A stretch of 64,000 nt of DNA from Pseudomonadota bacterium. GTDB lineage: Bacteria > Myxococcota_A > UBA796 > UBA9615. Below, one piece after another: positions 1-9,378 of the stretch (the first letter of the stretch is position 1; the number at the start of each line of letters is the position of its first letter). The position numbers and the translations under genes were made by a program. The notes below the pieces were generated by a model that searched no databases, was not told where the DNA came from, and was given only the letters and a program-made list of their open reading frames with translations. The stretch spans positions 124,001-188,000 of the forward strand of contig JAAESI010000216.1 of assembly GCA_024229515.1 (NCBI GenBank), given 5' to 3'.

Positions 1-946
1 CGCCCTCGGTGGAGATGAAGATCAGCCCCGACGGCGACGGCTGGCTCGCCGTCACCGTCTCGTAGCCGGCGTACAGCATCCAGTAGCGGTTCTCGGTGGA
101 GTCCTCGTCCCCGAACGTGAAGACCGACGGTCGGTGCACGCCCTGGGCGTCGAAGGCGTCGGATCCGAAGCCGGTGTGGGACAGGACGACGTTGCCGTCC
201 CCGAAGAAGTTGGCTCCGTCGACCGTGCTCAGGTAGCCGATGTCGTAGGCCGAAGTGGACAGGTCCGTGCCGGTGCGGGTCAGGCCGCCGACCCAGAAGT
301 GGAACTGGCCGTCTTCGTACAGGGCGTCGCAGCCCCAAACGCGGGACAGCGGGCTGGCGGTGCCGCCGAACGGGTCCAACGGGTTGAGCAGGTCCTTGTC
401 CCAGAAGATGCCGTCGCGCGAGGTGGCGTGGCCGAAGGTGGTGCCCACGCCGCCGCCGTTGGTGCCCGTGTACCAGAGGTGGAACACGCCAGCGTCGCCG
501 TCAAACGCGACGCAGCCGACCTGGGCGTCGTCCCGGTCGAACGAGCCGGCGGAGGTGCCGCGGGTGAGCACGGGGTTCCAGGGATGGCGGGTCCAGTCGA
601 CGCCGTCCATCGACACGGCGTAGCCGATCTCCTGCCCCGAGGAGGCGGTGGAGCCCCCGACTCCCGAGTACCAGAGCTGATAGAAGGGCGCGCCGAAGAT
701 CTCCCGCTGCACGATGTCGAAGGTGCCGATGCCGTCGCGCTCCCACTCCTGGGCGGACGGGTCCATGTTCGAGAACACGGGCACGCAGGTGTACTGCTCC
801 CAGCCCTCGTCGGTCTCCGCAAAGTCGCACTCGACCACTTCGTGGATGTCCACGCGGTCGGCGGTGACGGCGGTGTAGCTGTACTCGGTCTCGCAGGAGA
901 CGCTCCCGAGCGCGATCAGCAGGATGAGGGCGAGGCGAAGTCTCAT
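1..946 (-). CDS. Secreted lipoprotein with five-bladed beta-propeller (GH43/GH130-like), 3' end outside window
   Basis: The reading frame is open from an ATG at 946 to the left window edge (315 codons), so the C-terminus is missing. It starts with a short signal peptide and a lipobox ending LGSVSC, predicting a lipoprotein. The body has repeated motifs such as FYQLWYSG, FHLWYTGTNG, FHFWVGG and YWMLYAGYE, together with SMDGVDW and TSRDGIFW. This blade pattern is typical of the GH43/GH32/GH130-type five-bladed propeller superfamily. I cannot identify catalytic residues, so enzyme activity is not claimed. Its start overlaps the stop of the preceding gene (ATGA, 943-946), suggesting translational coupling. 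A non-enzymatic sugar-binding or structural propeller is an equal alternative. Confidence 0.7.
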   Translation of the reverse strand, partial: MRLRLALILLIALGSVSCETEYSYTAVTADRVDIHEVVECDFAETDEGWEQYTCVPVFSNMDPSAQEWERDGIGTFDIVQREIFGAPFYQLWYSGVGGSTASSGQEIGYAVSMDGVDWTRHPWNPVLTRGTSAGSFDRDDAQVGCVAFDGDAGVFHLWYTGTNGGGVGTTFGHATSRDGIFWDKDLLNPLDPFGGTASPLSRVWGCDALYEDGQFHFWVGGLTRTGTDLSTSAYDIGYLSTVDGANFFGDGNVVLSHTGFGSDAFDAQGVHRPSVFTFGDEDSTENRYWMLYAGYETVTASQPSPSGLIFISTEG

Positions 947-1953
947 GGGGCGGACGCCTCCAGCGCGGTCCGCTGCTTGCGGAAGCGCCGCTGCTCGATG
1001 GCCTGGAACGCGAGGGCGACGGCGGTGCCGGTCAGACACACGGTGGCGACGCCGATCGAGGCGTCCCGGCGGACGTCGTAGTCGCGGGTGAAGAAGAGGT
1101 GGCGGGTCATCGCCTCGTCGTCGCCGACGCGCTCGGCGGTGCGGTACGCGGCGTACTCCTGCTCGGCGCGGAACTCCCAGAACAAGGCGCTGTAGGTGGC
1201 GATGCCGGTGCCGACCGCGCCGACCCCGGCGAGGATGAGCCGCTCGGGCGTGCCGCGGGCGACCAGCCGGGGCCGTCCGTCGCGCCGGTAGAGCATGCCG
1301 AGGTTGGGGTCGGGGGCGTCGTCGACGTATTCCGGGTCGTCGTCCAGCAGGGCGTCGGCGAGGTCTTCGCTGTCGTCGTCGGCGGTGGAGGCCGCCTCCG
1401 CGTCCAGCGACGCTTGCAGGCGGGTGCAGGTCTCCGAGACGACGGTGCGGTCGGCCTCGCTCAGCGTCCGCGTCAGCACCTCGGTGCAGTAGGCGAGCTT
1501 GTCCTCGTCCTTCCGCTGGGCGTCGAGGTCGTCGTAGAAGCCGAAGAGGTCGAACTCGTCGTCGACCGCCGGGCCGGTGCGCGCGTCCGGGCCGGACAAT
1601 TCGACCTCGGCGTCCACGACCGTGACGGTGCCGGCGAAGGTGCGCACCTGCCCCTGCCAGACGACGTCGCCGCGGGTGATCGTCACCGGCACGATGCCTT
1701 CCCGCTGCTCGCGGACGAGGCGCCAGACGCCTTCGCCCTCGACGGGGGGAGCGACCACCACGTCGCGTCCGCCCACGGTCAGGCTGTCGAGCGCGCCCTC
1801 GGCGACGATGAGGAGCACGGCTTCGTCCGTGTCGACGATGCCGAGCGTCTGCGCCAGCTCGGCCGGATCCGGCGGCGGAGGCTCGTCCTGCGCGATCGCC
1901 GCGGCGGGCATCAGCAGGGCGGCAGTCAGGATGAGGATCATCGAAGCGCGCAC
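943..1953 (-). CDS. Secreted/membrane protein with C-terminal two-helix hairpin
   Basis: This 336-residue protein begins with a clear signal peptide ending AAAIAQ. A region rich in Asp, Glu and Pro follows, with a small beta-rich segment (about residues 40-130) and a low-complexity acidic stretch around 190-215. Two hydrophobic helices lie near the C-terminus (about residues 240-262 and 297-318), separated by a polar loop of about 35 residues. I recognise no Pfam family. The layout of soluble periplasmic part plus hairpin resembles the proteins at 13642-14442 and 17952-18591. It overlaps the downstream propeller lipoprotein gene by 4 bp (ATGA), so the two are probably one transcript. Function unknown. 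Confidence 0.75.
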   Translation of the reverse strand: MRASMILILTAALLMPAAAIAQDEPPPPDPAELAQTLGIVDTDEAVLLIVAEGALDSLTVGGRDVVVAPPVEGEGVWRLVREQREGIVPVTITRGDVVWQGQVRTFAGTVTVVDAEVELSGPDARTGPAVDDEFDLFGFYDDLDAQRKDEDKLAYCTEVLTRTLSEADRTVVSETCTRLQASLDAEAASTADDDSEDLADALLDDDPEYVDDAPDPNLGMLYRRDGRPRLVARGTPERLILAGVGAVGTGIATYSALFWEFRAEQEYAAYRTAERVGDDEAMTRHLFFTRDYDVRRDASIGVATVCLTGTAVALAFQAIEQRRFRKQRTALEASAP

Positions 1954-2059
1954 GGAGGCTTCCTACCACACGGGGAGCGCCCGTCGACCGGGCACGCCAC
2001 CAGTGTCCGTATGATCCAAATCGTTGCCATCGGGCACTGCCGTTGCGAATGGAGGAGCC

Positions 2060-2629
2060 ATGAAGCGCACGACCTGGACCACGATCGTCATCGCCCTGCT
2101 GCTGGTGGGGTGCTCGACCGACGAGCCCGCCCCGCCCGAAGTTGAGCCCACCGAGGCCGCCGCGACCGCCGCCACCACCGTGGCCGTGGCCGAGCCGGAG
2201 CCCACTCCGGAAGGCAAGAGCGTCTCCATCGACCTGGGGGGCGGCGACGGCATTCGCATCCGCAAGGACGACTCGGGTTCGGGCTCGGTGGTCGTCAAGG
2301 ACGGCGGAAACCGACTGAACCTCGACTTCAACACCGGCGGGGTGACCCTGGGGGGCGGCGGCGGTGGCGTGACCATCAAGCGGGCCGGGGGCGGGGACCA
2401 GTCCTGCAGCGCGGGCGATGTGTGCGAGTTCTCCTGCCCCGCTGGCGGCTGCGCGACGACCTGCGCCGCGGGCACGACCTGCGTCGCCTCGTGCGCCGGC
2501 GGGGGCTGCAACCAGACCTGCGCCGCGGGCGCGGTGTGCACCTGGTCCTGCGCCGGCGGAGGGTGCGATCGACGGGCGGGCGAAGGCGCCGTGGTGACCG
2601 CGTCCTGCGCCGGAGGCGGCTGCGGCTAG
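2060..2629 (+). CDS. Lipoprotein with Cys/Gly-rich C-terminal repeats
   Basis: The ATG at 2060 is chosen over the in-frame codon at 2024 because a GGAGGAG ribosome-binding site precedes it and a lipoprotein signal peptide (lipobox LLVGC) then begins directly. The 189-residue product has an acidic Ala/Thr/Pro-rich linker, a small beta-rich region (about 55-115), and a C-terminal third built from repeats of the type CAAGTTCVASCAGGGC, with Cys spaced regularly between Gly-rich turns. About 17 cysteines in 70 residues suggest a disulfide-stabilised surface domain or a metal-binding module. I do not recognise the family. It diverges from the minus-strand gene starting at 1953, across a 106-bp spacer. 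Confidence 0.8.
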   Translation: MKRTTWTTIVIALLLVGCSTDEPAPPEVEPTEAAATAATTVAVAEPEPTPEGKSVSIDLGGGDGIRIRKDDSGSGSVVVKDGGNRLNLDFNTGGVTLGGGGGGVTIKRAGGGDQSCSAGDVCEFSCPAGGCATTCAAGTTCVASCAGGGCNQTCAAGAVCTWSCAGGGCDRRAGEGAVVTASCAGGGCG

Positions 2630-2680
2630 AGATTGACCGCCCTCGCTTCATTATGAGAGGCGAATGGATATGATCCGCGT

Positions 2681-3589
2681 ATGGACCGCCGCGGACCGCT
2701 GCCCGATCTGGATTCCCTGCGCTGCTTCGTCGAAGCCGCGCGCCTGCTGAACTTCCGCGCCGCGTCCAAGGCCGTGGGGCTGACCCCGGCTGCGCTGGGC
2801 CAACGCATCAAGCAGCTGGAAGAGCAGCTCGAGGTGCGGCTGTTCCACCGAACCACCCGCAAGGTGGAGCTGACCGAGGCGGGGCTGTCGCTGGTCCCCG
2901 CGGCCCACGCCGCGCTGGACGCGGCCTTCGATTGCGTGCGCGCGGCGCGGGGCGAACTGGGCCCGGTGTCGATGGATCTGAAGATCGGCACCCGCCACGA
3001 GCTGGGGCTGTCCTGGATCGTGCCGATGCTCCCGAAGCTGGCGGAGGCGCACCCCGGCATCACCGTGCACCTGTACTTCGGCTCGGGCCCCGACCTGGAG
3101 CTGCGCACGCGCACGCAGGAGATCGACTGTGCGGTGAGCTCGCGCCGCATCACCGACCCGAAGGTCGACGGCATCCGCCTCCACAAGGAGGACTACGTAC
3201 TCGTCGCCTCGCCGGAGCTGCTCAAGCGGGTGCCCTTCGACACGGTCGCGGATGCCTGCAACCACGTCGTCATCGACACGAGCATCGAGCTGGCGCTGTT
3301 CCGGTACTGGCGCGACGCCCCCGGCGCGGACGACACGATCTCGTTCAAGGCCGAGCGCTACATGGGGACCATCGACGCCATCCGGTCGGCGGTGGTGGCC
3401 CAGCTGGGGGTCGCTGTGCTCCCCGCCTACCTCATCCGCCCCGACCTGAAGGCCGGCCGGCTCGTGCCGCTGCTCCCGACGGTCGAGCCGGTGCCCGACT
3501 GGTTCCGCCTGATCCACCGCAAGGACGACCCCCGCGTCAGCCTGCTGCGGGCGATCGCCTCGACGATGATGGGCGAACCGCTGAAGTAG
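2681..3589 (+). CDS. LysR-family transcriptional regulator
   Basis: The 302-residue length is normal for a LysR-type regulator. The N-terminal winged helix-turn-helix is clear at about residues 8-66 (LDSLRCFVEAARLLNFRAAS, then QLEEQLEVRLFHRTTRKVEL). A helical linker and a periplasmic-binding-protein-like effector domain (about residues 95-295) follow, including LVASPELLKR and GVAVLPAYLI. LysR proteins bind a small co-inducer and usually control a divergent or adjacent gene. Here the upstream gene is co-directional (51 bp away) and the downstream gene is a kinase, so no target is obvious. The ligand is unknown. Confidence 0.93.
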   Translation: MDRRGPLPDLDSLRCFVEAARLLNFRAASKAVGLTPAALGQRIKQLEEQLEVRLFHRTTRKVELTEAGLSLVPAAHAALDAAFDCVRAARGELGPVSMDLKIGTRHELGLSWIVPMLPKLAEAHPGITVHLYFGSGPDLELRTRTQEIDCAVSSRRITDPKVDGIRLHKEDYVLVASPELLKRVPFDTVADACNHVVIDTSIELALFRYWRDAPGADDTISFKAERYMGTIDAIRSAVVAQLGVAVLPAYLIRPDLKAGRLVPLLPTVEPVPDWFRLIHRKDDPRVSLLRAIASTMMGEPLK

Positions 3590-3641
3590 TCGTCTGGACC
3601 TGTTCGGTGCAGTACCATCCCGCGCTGGTGGGCACCCCAAC

Positions 3642-4665
3642 TTGATCACGCCGGAGCCGGGAACGACGGTCGGCGTCTACGAACTCACGAAGCGCCTGGG
3701 CGAGGGCGCCGCCGCCGAGGTGTGGCTGGCGACCATGATCGGCGTGGGCGGGTTCAAGAAGAAGGTCGCGATCAAGCTGCTCAAGGGTTCGCTGTCGGAA
3801 GAACGAACCGAGGCGTTGATCAACGAAGCCCGGCTGACCGCGCTCCTGGCCCACCTCAACATCGTCGACGTGCTCACCGTGGAGACCGCCGGCGACGGCT
3901 TCTTCCTGGCGATGGAGTACGTGCCCGGCGGCACCCTCCGCGAGCTCACCAGCCGGGTGAAGGAGGCCAACGTCGGCTTCCCCCAGTCGGTGATCGTCGA
4001 CCTCTGCATCGGCATCGCGCGGGGGCTCGGGGCCGCTCACGAGCAGTCGATCCTGCACCGCGATCTGAAGCCCGAGAACGTGCTCCTGGACCACGGAACG
4101 GCGCGGATCATCGACTTCGGGCTCGCCCGCGCGTCCGAGGAGGCCTCCGGCGAGGCCTCCGGGGTCCGGGGCACCGCCCGCTACGTGCCCCCCGGGGTGT
4201 GGCGCAAGCAGGCCGACATCGGCCCCCCGTCCGACCTGTTCGCGCTGGGCTGCATGCTGTTCGAGATGGTCACCCTGAAGCAGCTGTTCCAGGGCACGCC
4301 GGCGGAGATCATCGCCCAGATGAAGGGGCGCGGAGCTGATCGACGCTCTCCTCGCCGTGCGGGATGGGCAGGGCGCCGAGGGCGACGTGGCCGACTTCGT
4401 GACGCTGCTGGACCGCCGGCTCGGGCGCACGCCCGACTCCGTCAGCGGGAGCCTGCTGCTGGGGCTGGAGGCCTCGACCGACCCCCGCTGGAGGGCGCTG
4501 GCGGTTTCTCGTCCGCCCCCCAGGTCGGTCGATCGCTCGGTCGACCCGCCCGCCGACGCCGACCCGGTCCCCTCGGGGGTCAGCTCCGCGGTGATCGCCG
4601 CGGGCCTCGTGATCGCGCTGCTGTTGGTCCTGGCGACGGTGCTGGTGGCCCAGCTGGGAGGCTGA
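3642..4665 (+). CDS. Ser/Thr protein kinase with C-terminal membrane anchor, broken by one frameshift
   Basis: It starts with TTG at 3642. The kinase domain carries a Gly-rich loop (LGEGAAAEV), catalytic-subdomain Lys45 (VAIKLL), HRDLKPEN with Asp141, and DFG with Asp158. The usual APE region is altered to VPPGVW. The kinase frame fails after MKG at about 4324-4327. Reading on in the next frame gives AELIDALLAVRDGQ, a proline linker and a hydrophobic helix (about 4580-4655), ending at the TGA at 4663. Removing one G from the GGGG run restores a single protein of about 340 residues. It is therefore either a sequencing indel or a recent pseudogene. The membrane helix would tether the kinase to the inner membrane. 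Its stop abuts that of the convergent gene (TGATCA). Confidence 0.8.
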
Positions 4666-7011
4666 TCAGCAGCCGGTGGTGTCGATGACGATGTCCAGGT
4701 CGTAGCTGGAGCAGTCGCCCCAGTCGGACGTGACCTGGAGGTCCAGGGTCTCCGTCGCGGCGGCCGTCCACGTCAGCACTTCGACGTCCACGTAGTCGAT
4801 GGTCTCGACCAGCGTCGCCCCGGTGGGGTCGAACAGGAACAGGTCCAGGTTCGCCGTCGGGAAGTCCGTCGTCGCCGTGATCGTGACGGCGGCGCCGGAG
4901 CAGACCTCGAGGGCGAACCAGTCGTCCTCGGTGGTGGTCTGGGTGAGGCCCACGAACGAGGTCGTGGCGGCGACGGCGGTGCCGGGGGCGGAGTCGTCCG
5001 GTTCGTTGGCGTCGTCGGTGCAGCAGGCGGTCTCGTCGACGGCCACGGCGATGTCGTAGCCCGAGCAGGTGCCGCCGGATTCGACGGCGGCGTAGGCGAT
5101 CTCACCGGCCGTGGAGGTGTAGTCGACGGTCCAGCCGTCGAGGGTCGGACTGGCGGTCGCGAGCGGGCTGGAGGCGCCGTCCAGGAGCGAGAACACCAGC
5201 GGATCCAGGGTCGAATCCTCGGTCACGTCGACGGTCAACACGCCGCCGGCACAGACGTCGATGGCGTACCAATCGGGATCGCCGACCGGGGCGGTCATCT
5301 GGGTCAGGCCGGTGTTGATCGGCATCGGGTACGCCGAGGCCAGGTCGTCGTAGTCCTCGAAGGGATCGTCGGCGCAGCCGGCCGCGCAGCCGGACTCGTC
5401 GACGGTCGTGGTTAGCGTGTACGTGTTGCAGTCCGCGGGGATCGAGACGACGCCCAGGAGCGTGTCGGCGGCGGTGGTCGTCCAGGTCACGGTCTCGTCG
5501 TCGGTGGTGGACATCGAGGCGATGAGGGCGGAGCCGGAGGAGTCCTGAAGGTCGAGGTTGATGTCCCCGTCGGCGTGCGTGAAGGCGGCCTCCAGCGTGA
5601 CGACCGCTCCCTCGCAGGCGTCGATCGCCCACACGTCGTCGGCGACGTCGAGCACCCAGATGTTCGGCAGGACGAGCCCGTCGAGCACGGTGAAGGCGTC
5701 CGCGGCCGTGTCGTTGGGCTCGAAGGCGTCGTCGGTGCAGGGGACGCAGGCGGAGTCGTCGATGGTGACGTCCAGGTCGTAGTCCAGGCAGGTGCCCGAC
5801 GCGAGCGTGGTGTGCACCCAGAAGTCCGCGGCTGCGGCCACCGTCATCGTGTAGGTCGGCTCGCCGCCGGGGCTGCCGAGCCCGCCGACCTCCAGGCCGA
5901 TGGAGTCGGTGACGTTGACGTCGATGTCGCCAACGAGGGGGTCGAACGTGGCCGTCGCCGTGAGGATGGCGCCTTCGCACAGGCTGACGGGGAAGAAGTC
6001 GTCGTCGACGGAGGTGAGCCCGGTCCAGGTCGTGGACGCGGCCACGGCTCCGGTGGAGTCGCCCGGCAGGTCGTCCGGCTCGTGGGCGTCATCGAGGCAG
6101 GCGGCGGGGCAGTTGGTGGCGTCGACCGTGCCGAGCACCTCGTACCGCTGGCAGACGCCGCTGGCGGGGTTGGAGACCTCCAACAAGTACGTCGGCGAGG
6201 TCAGGCCGACGACGGTGAAGGTCTGCGTTCCGGCGGCCGCGAGGCGTTCCTCGACGATGCTGCCGTCGGCGTCCCAGAGGGTCAGATCGGCCGCGTCGCC
6301 GGGGTTGGTCGGCGTGTATTTCAGCGTGATGTCGCCGCTGAGGCAGCCGTCGAACGAGTACCAATCGTCGTTGCCGGGGAGCAGGCCGCCGCCCAGGGCG
6401 GGCACGCCGTCGGCGAGCACCACGGCGGTGTTGGCGTCGTCGTTGGGCTCGGACGCTTCCTCCTCGCAGCAGAGGGCGTCGTCGTAGTCGACGGTCAGTT
6501 CGTAGTCGACGCAGACGGGATCGGTCGACTCGACCGCCAGGGTCAGGTCGGCGCCGATCGCCTCGCTCCAGGACACCGAGCCGGCGGCGGAACTGAGCGG
6601 ACCCGTGGCGTCCGACAGCGTCAGGTCGAGGGAGGCGACGTCCGTTGTCAGGGTGATGGCGGCGTCTCCGCAGGCGTACAGGCCGTAGAAGTCGGCGTCG
6701 ACGTCCTGCACGGAGAGGTCGGTCAGGACGGCGGAGGTCGCGCCGAGGGCGGCTGCTGCGGCTGCGTCGTCGTTCTCCTCGTAGACGTCGTCGTCGCACA
6801 GGGGCGGCGGCGTGGTGTCGTCGTCGTCGGTTGCGTCGTCGTCGTCGGTCGCGTCGTCGTCGTCAGCCGATGCGTCGTCGTCGTCAGCCGATGCGTCGTC
6901 GTCGTCAGCCGATGCGTCGTCGTCGTCGCCCGGGGTGGCGTCGTCGTCGTCGCCCAGGCAGGCGGTCAGCAGCGAGAACGTGAGCAGCAGCAGCCAGGGG
7001 AACCGCGTCAT
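4666..7011 (-). CDS. Surface lipoprotein with acidic linker and six PPC-like repeats
   Basis: This 781-residue protein has a signal peptide with lipobox LLTAC, then an Asp-rich linker of DDDDAS and DDDDAT units (about residues 21-65). Six tandem domains of roughly 115-120 residues follow. Each starts near an E-P/E-N-D motif (YEENDD, SEPNDD, HEPDD, FEPNDT, FEDYDD, NEPDDS), has an internal D-D-F/W-Y/F-A/S motif, and ends with a Y-x-L strand and Cys. That is the pattern of bacterial pre-peptidase C-terminal (PPC) beta-sandwich domains. There is no catalytic domain, so the protein is likely a structural or adhesive surface component. The gene lies 3 bp downstream of 7015-9378 and is probably in the same operon. 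Confidence 0.85.
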   Translation of the reverse strand: MTRFPWLLLLTFSLLTACLGDDDDATPGDDDDASADDDDASADDDDASADDDDATDDDDATDDDDTTPPPLCDDDVYEENDDAAAAAALGATSAVLTDLSVQDVDADFYGLYACGDAAITLTTDVASLDLTLSDATGPLSSAAGSVSWSEAIGADLTLAVESTDPVCVDYELTVDYDDALCCEEEASEPNDDANTAVVLADGVPALGGGLLPGNDDWYSFDGCLSGDITLKYTPTNPGDAADLTLWDADGSIVEERLAAAGTQTFTVVGLTSPTYLLEVSNPASGVCQRYEVLGTVDATNCPAACLDDAHEPDDLPGDSTGAVAASTTWTGLTSVDDDFFPVSLCEGAILTATATFDPLVGDIDVNVTDSIGLEVGGLGSPGGEPTYTMTVAAAADFWVHTTLASGTCLDYDLDVTIDDSACVPCTDDAFEPNDTAADAFTVLDGLVLPNIWVLDVADDVWAIDACEGAVVTLEAAFTHADGDINLDLQDSSGSALIASMSTTDDETVTWTTTAADTLLGVVSIPADCNTYTLTTTVDESGCAAGCADDPFEDYDDLASAYPMPINTGLTQMTAPVGDPDWYAIDVCAGGVLTVDVTEDSTLDPLVFSLLDGASSPLATASPTLDGWTVDYTSTAGEIAYAAVESGGTCSGYDIAVAVDETACCTDDANEPDDSAPGTAVAATTSFVGLTQTTTEDDWFALEVCSGAAVTITATTDFPTANLDLFLFDPTGATLVETIDYVDVEVLTWTAAATETLDLQVTSDWGDCSSYDLDIVIDTTGC
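6817..6951 (-). repeat. In-gene tandem repeat coding DDDDAS(A)/DDDDAT linker
   Basis: Short in-frame repeats of 18-21 bp, each with four GAC (Asp) codons followed by Ala-Ser/Thr or Ala-Ser-Ala, encode the acidic spacer between the lipid-anchored Cys and the first PPC domain. Unit length varies (7-residue units, then 6-residue units), as expected from slippage or recombination in a tandem repeat. Confidence 0.85.
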
Positions 7012-7014
7012 GGA

Positions 7015-9378
7015 TCAGAAGGCCCCGTAGCAGGTCGACTGGCCCGAATCCCAGGCGGTCGTGCAGGCGTAGTAGTAGGGGTCGCAGACCTGCACCTCGA
7101 CGTTGGCGTAGCCGGTCGCGGTCGCCCCGCACGTGTAGGGGGTCAACGGCGGGTTGTGCACGAACGGCGTCGTCGCTTCGGTGTCGCTGGTGTAGTAGCC
7201 GCCGAAGGCGTTGATCCAGAGGATGTTGAGGTCCTCCTCCTCGTACGGGCTGTCGATGACCGCCATCGCGGTGGCGATGGGGATGCACGAACTGCAGCCG
7301 TAGCACTGGAACCACGGGTAGTAGATGGCGCTGCAGAAGGTGCTCTCGTAGTCGCCGAAGAAGTAGGCGTCGACGCAGGGTCCGAACTGCGGGTTGGTGG
7401 ACCGGCAGAACTCGGCCGCCGCGAGGCCCGCGTCCTGCGCTTCGGGGGCGTCGGGGTCCATGTCGAGGTAGAGGTACTCGACGTCGTCGGGTGTCTCCGA
7501 GGCGTAGTTGCAGAGCGGCTCACGATCTTCTTCGTAGTCGCCGTCGCTGCAGCCGATCCGGATGTGCCGCGCGGAGAACTCCTCGCAGGTCTGGCAGGCG
7601 GCCTCCTGGGTCAGCGGATCGGATGCGTTCTGGCACTGGTTCCGGAGGGTGTTGAGGTCGCCCTTGTCCAGGTTGTCGCACCAGTAGGGGGCCAGGCCGC
7701 GGTGGAACGCGTTGAGCAGGATCTCCTCGCGCGGGTCGTCGGCGCCGGTCGAGTCGACTCCGTCCCAGGGAGCGGGCGGGTCGGTCCACGGCGGCACCGC
7801 GTTGTTCAGCTCGTTGGAGGCGACGCCCATCATGTTGCCGAGGGCGTAGCGGCCGGTGTTGGTGGAGCCGTCCCAGCCGTTGGCGTCCCAGGTGTCGGCG
7901 CGGGACAGGCGGGAGCTGATCCGGGTCAGCTCCCACAGGAGCACGGCGGAGTCGGTGACGCCGAGGCCGGCGTTGTAGACGATGCCGCTGTAGACGGCGC
8001 CGCTGTCCAGCGGGAGGGAGACGCGGCCGTAGTCGAACCACGAGCCGTCGTACATCTCTTCGTTGATGGCGCGCTGGTCGAAGCACCAGCCCGAGCGCGG
8101 GTTGCTCGGGCTCCCCGACCAGCTGGACGGCGAGCCGTAGATGGCGGCGCCGCTGGTGTACATCTGCCGGACCGAGGCGGAGGCGCAGTCGATCATCTTG
8201 TCGTACTGGTACGTCGTGTCGTGGTGGTGGGGGAACGGTCCCGACCAGATCCAGCCGCCGCCGGTCTGGATGTCGCCGTAGTGGTGGTCGCCGAGGGCGT
8301 CGTGGAAGATCCAGTAGTCGCCGCCCGAGGGCGCCGGGTTGTAGATCGGCGCGTCGTCGGGGGTGGGGCTGCCGTGGCCGGCGCCCAGCGAGTAGCGGAA
8401 GCCGCCGCCGGAGCACATGCGGTCGTGGCTCCCGGTGACCGACGCGGTGCCGTGGATGGTGCCGGAGGTCATCGCCACCGCGAGGCCCCGCTCGAGCGTC
8501 GTCAGCAGGGCCGGGGTCGGTCCGCCCCAGCGCTGCCACATGTGGCCGGAGCTCCAGCTGTCCTGCAGGTAGTGGTGGCCGATGGACTCGAGCCAGTAGG
8601 TGATGAGCTCGCACTGCTCGAGGAAGTCGTCGACCCCGTCGAGCTCGCCGGTGTCCGCGGCGGTGTAGCCGTCATCTCCGGGGCAGAGGCCGTCGATGCC
8701 GCAGTCCACGGTGTTGGTCAGGTACGCGTCGAACCCGGTGGCGGTGGACATGTAGCCCATGCGGGACTTGTAGGCGGCGCACTGGTCGCCGACCCCCATC
8801 GCGACCTGGTGGTAGTGCAGCCAGTTGGTGCGGGACTGGGGGGCGAAGTGGGTGCTGTTGAGGGCGCCCATCCAGCCGGCGAACTCGTAGCACTCGTCCA
8901 GGACATCGCCGTCGTTCACGGCGCCGGGGACGCTGGGGGGGCAGGTCTCGTTGCCGCTCCACCAGTCGTACAGCGTGTACGAGAAGTCCGGGAGTTCGGT
9001 GTACATCGAGCCGTTGGAGACCTCGCGGATGCGCAGCCGCTCGACCTCGGTGGGGTGGGACGGGATGAGCGTCCAGGGGTCGGCCGGATCGGACGGGTTG
9101 GCGGGGTTGCCGAGGTCGGCGTAGTCGGTGTGCACCGTCGGCACGAGCACCTGGTAGCTCTGGTTGATCTCGGCTCCGACGCCGGTGCCGATGCCGTCCA
9201 GCAGCGTGTTGAGCATGTACTGGCGATGCTCGGAGTTGTAGGTGGTGCGGGCGGCGGCGCGACCGTGCGGTTCGCCTCCCGCGGAGTCCAGGCTGTTGAA
9301 CGCGTGGGACTGGGGGGCGGGCACGAGCAGCAGGCTCGTGAGGGCGGCGCCGAGGGCGAGGGAGCGGGCGCGGATCAC
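7015..9378 (-). CDS. Secreted protein with PLC/P1-nuclease-like histidine motif
   Basis: This 787-residue protein has a typical signal peptide (cleavage near QSHA-F). The central part contains NWLHYHQVAMG and HHYLQDSWSSGH, the latter resembling the H-Y-L-x-D-x-x-x-P/S-x-H helix that supplies zinc ligands in bacterial phospholipase C and S1/P1 nucleases. Many Cys pairs (ETCPPS, CQTCEEF, CYGCSSC) suggest an oxidised extracellular protein. The length is well above a simple PLC (about 250-400 residues), with a long C-terminal extension. Zinc-hydrolase activity is inferred from one motif only. It overlaps the lipoprotein gene upstream by 4 bp (9375-9378) and sits 3 bp before the PPC lipoprotein gene. 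Confidence 0.75.
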   Translation of the reverse strand: MIRARSLALGAALTSLLLVPAPQSHAFNSLDSAGGEPHGRAAARTTYNSEHRQYMLNTLLDGIGTGVGAEINQSYQVLVPTVHTDYADLGNPANPSDPADPWTLIPSHPTEVERLRIREVSNGSMYTELPDFSYTLYDWWSGNETCPPSVPGAVNDGDVLDECYEFAGWMGALNSTHFAPQSRTNWLHYHQVAMGVGDQCAAYKSRMGYMSTATGFDAYLTNTVDCGIDGLCPGDDGYTAADTGELDGVDDFLEQCELITYWLESIGHHYLQDSWSSGHMWQRWGGPTPALLTTLERGLAVAMTSGTIHGTASVTGSHDRMCSGGGFRYSLGAGHGSPTPDDAPIYNPAPSGGDYWIFHDALGDHHYGDIQTGGGWIWSGPFPHHHDTTYQYDKMIDCASASVRQMYTSGAAIYGSPSSWSGSPSNPRSGWCFDQRAINEEMYDGSWFDYGRVSLPLDSGAVYSGIVYNAGLGVTDSAVLLWELTRISSRLSRADTWDANGWDGSTNTGRYALGNMMGVASNELNNAVPPWTDPPAPWDGVDSTGADDPREEILLNAFHRGLAPYWCDNLDKGDLNTLRNQCQNASDPLTQEAACQTCEEFSARHIRIGCSDGDYEEDREPLCNYASETPDDVEYLYLDMDPDAPEAQDAGLAAAEFCRSTNPQFGPCVDAYFFGDYESTFCSAIYYPWFQCYGCSSCIPIATAMAVIDSPYEEEDLNILWINAFGGYYTSDTEATTPFVHNPPLTPYTCGATATGYANVEVQVCDPYYYACTTAWDSGQSTCYGAF

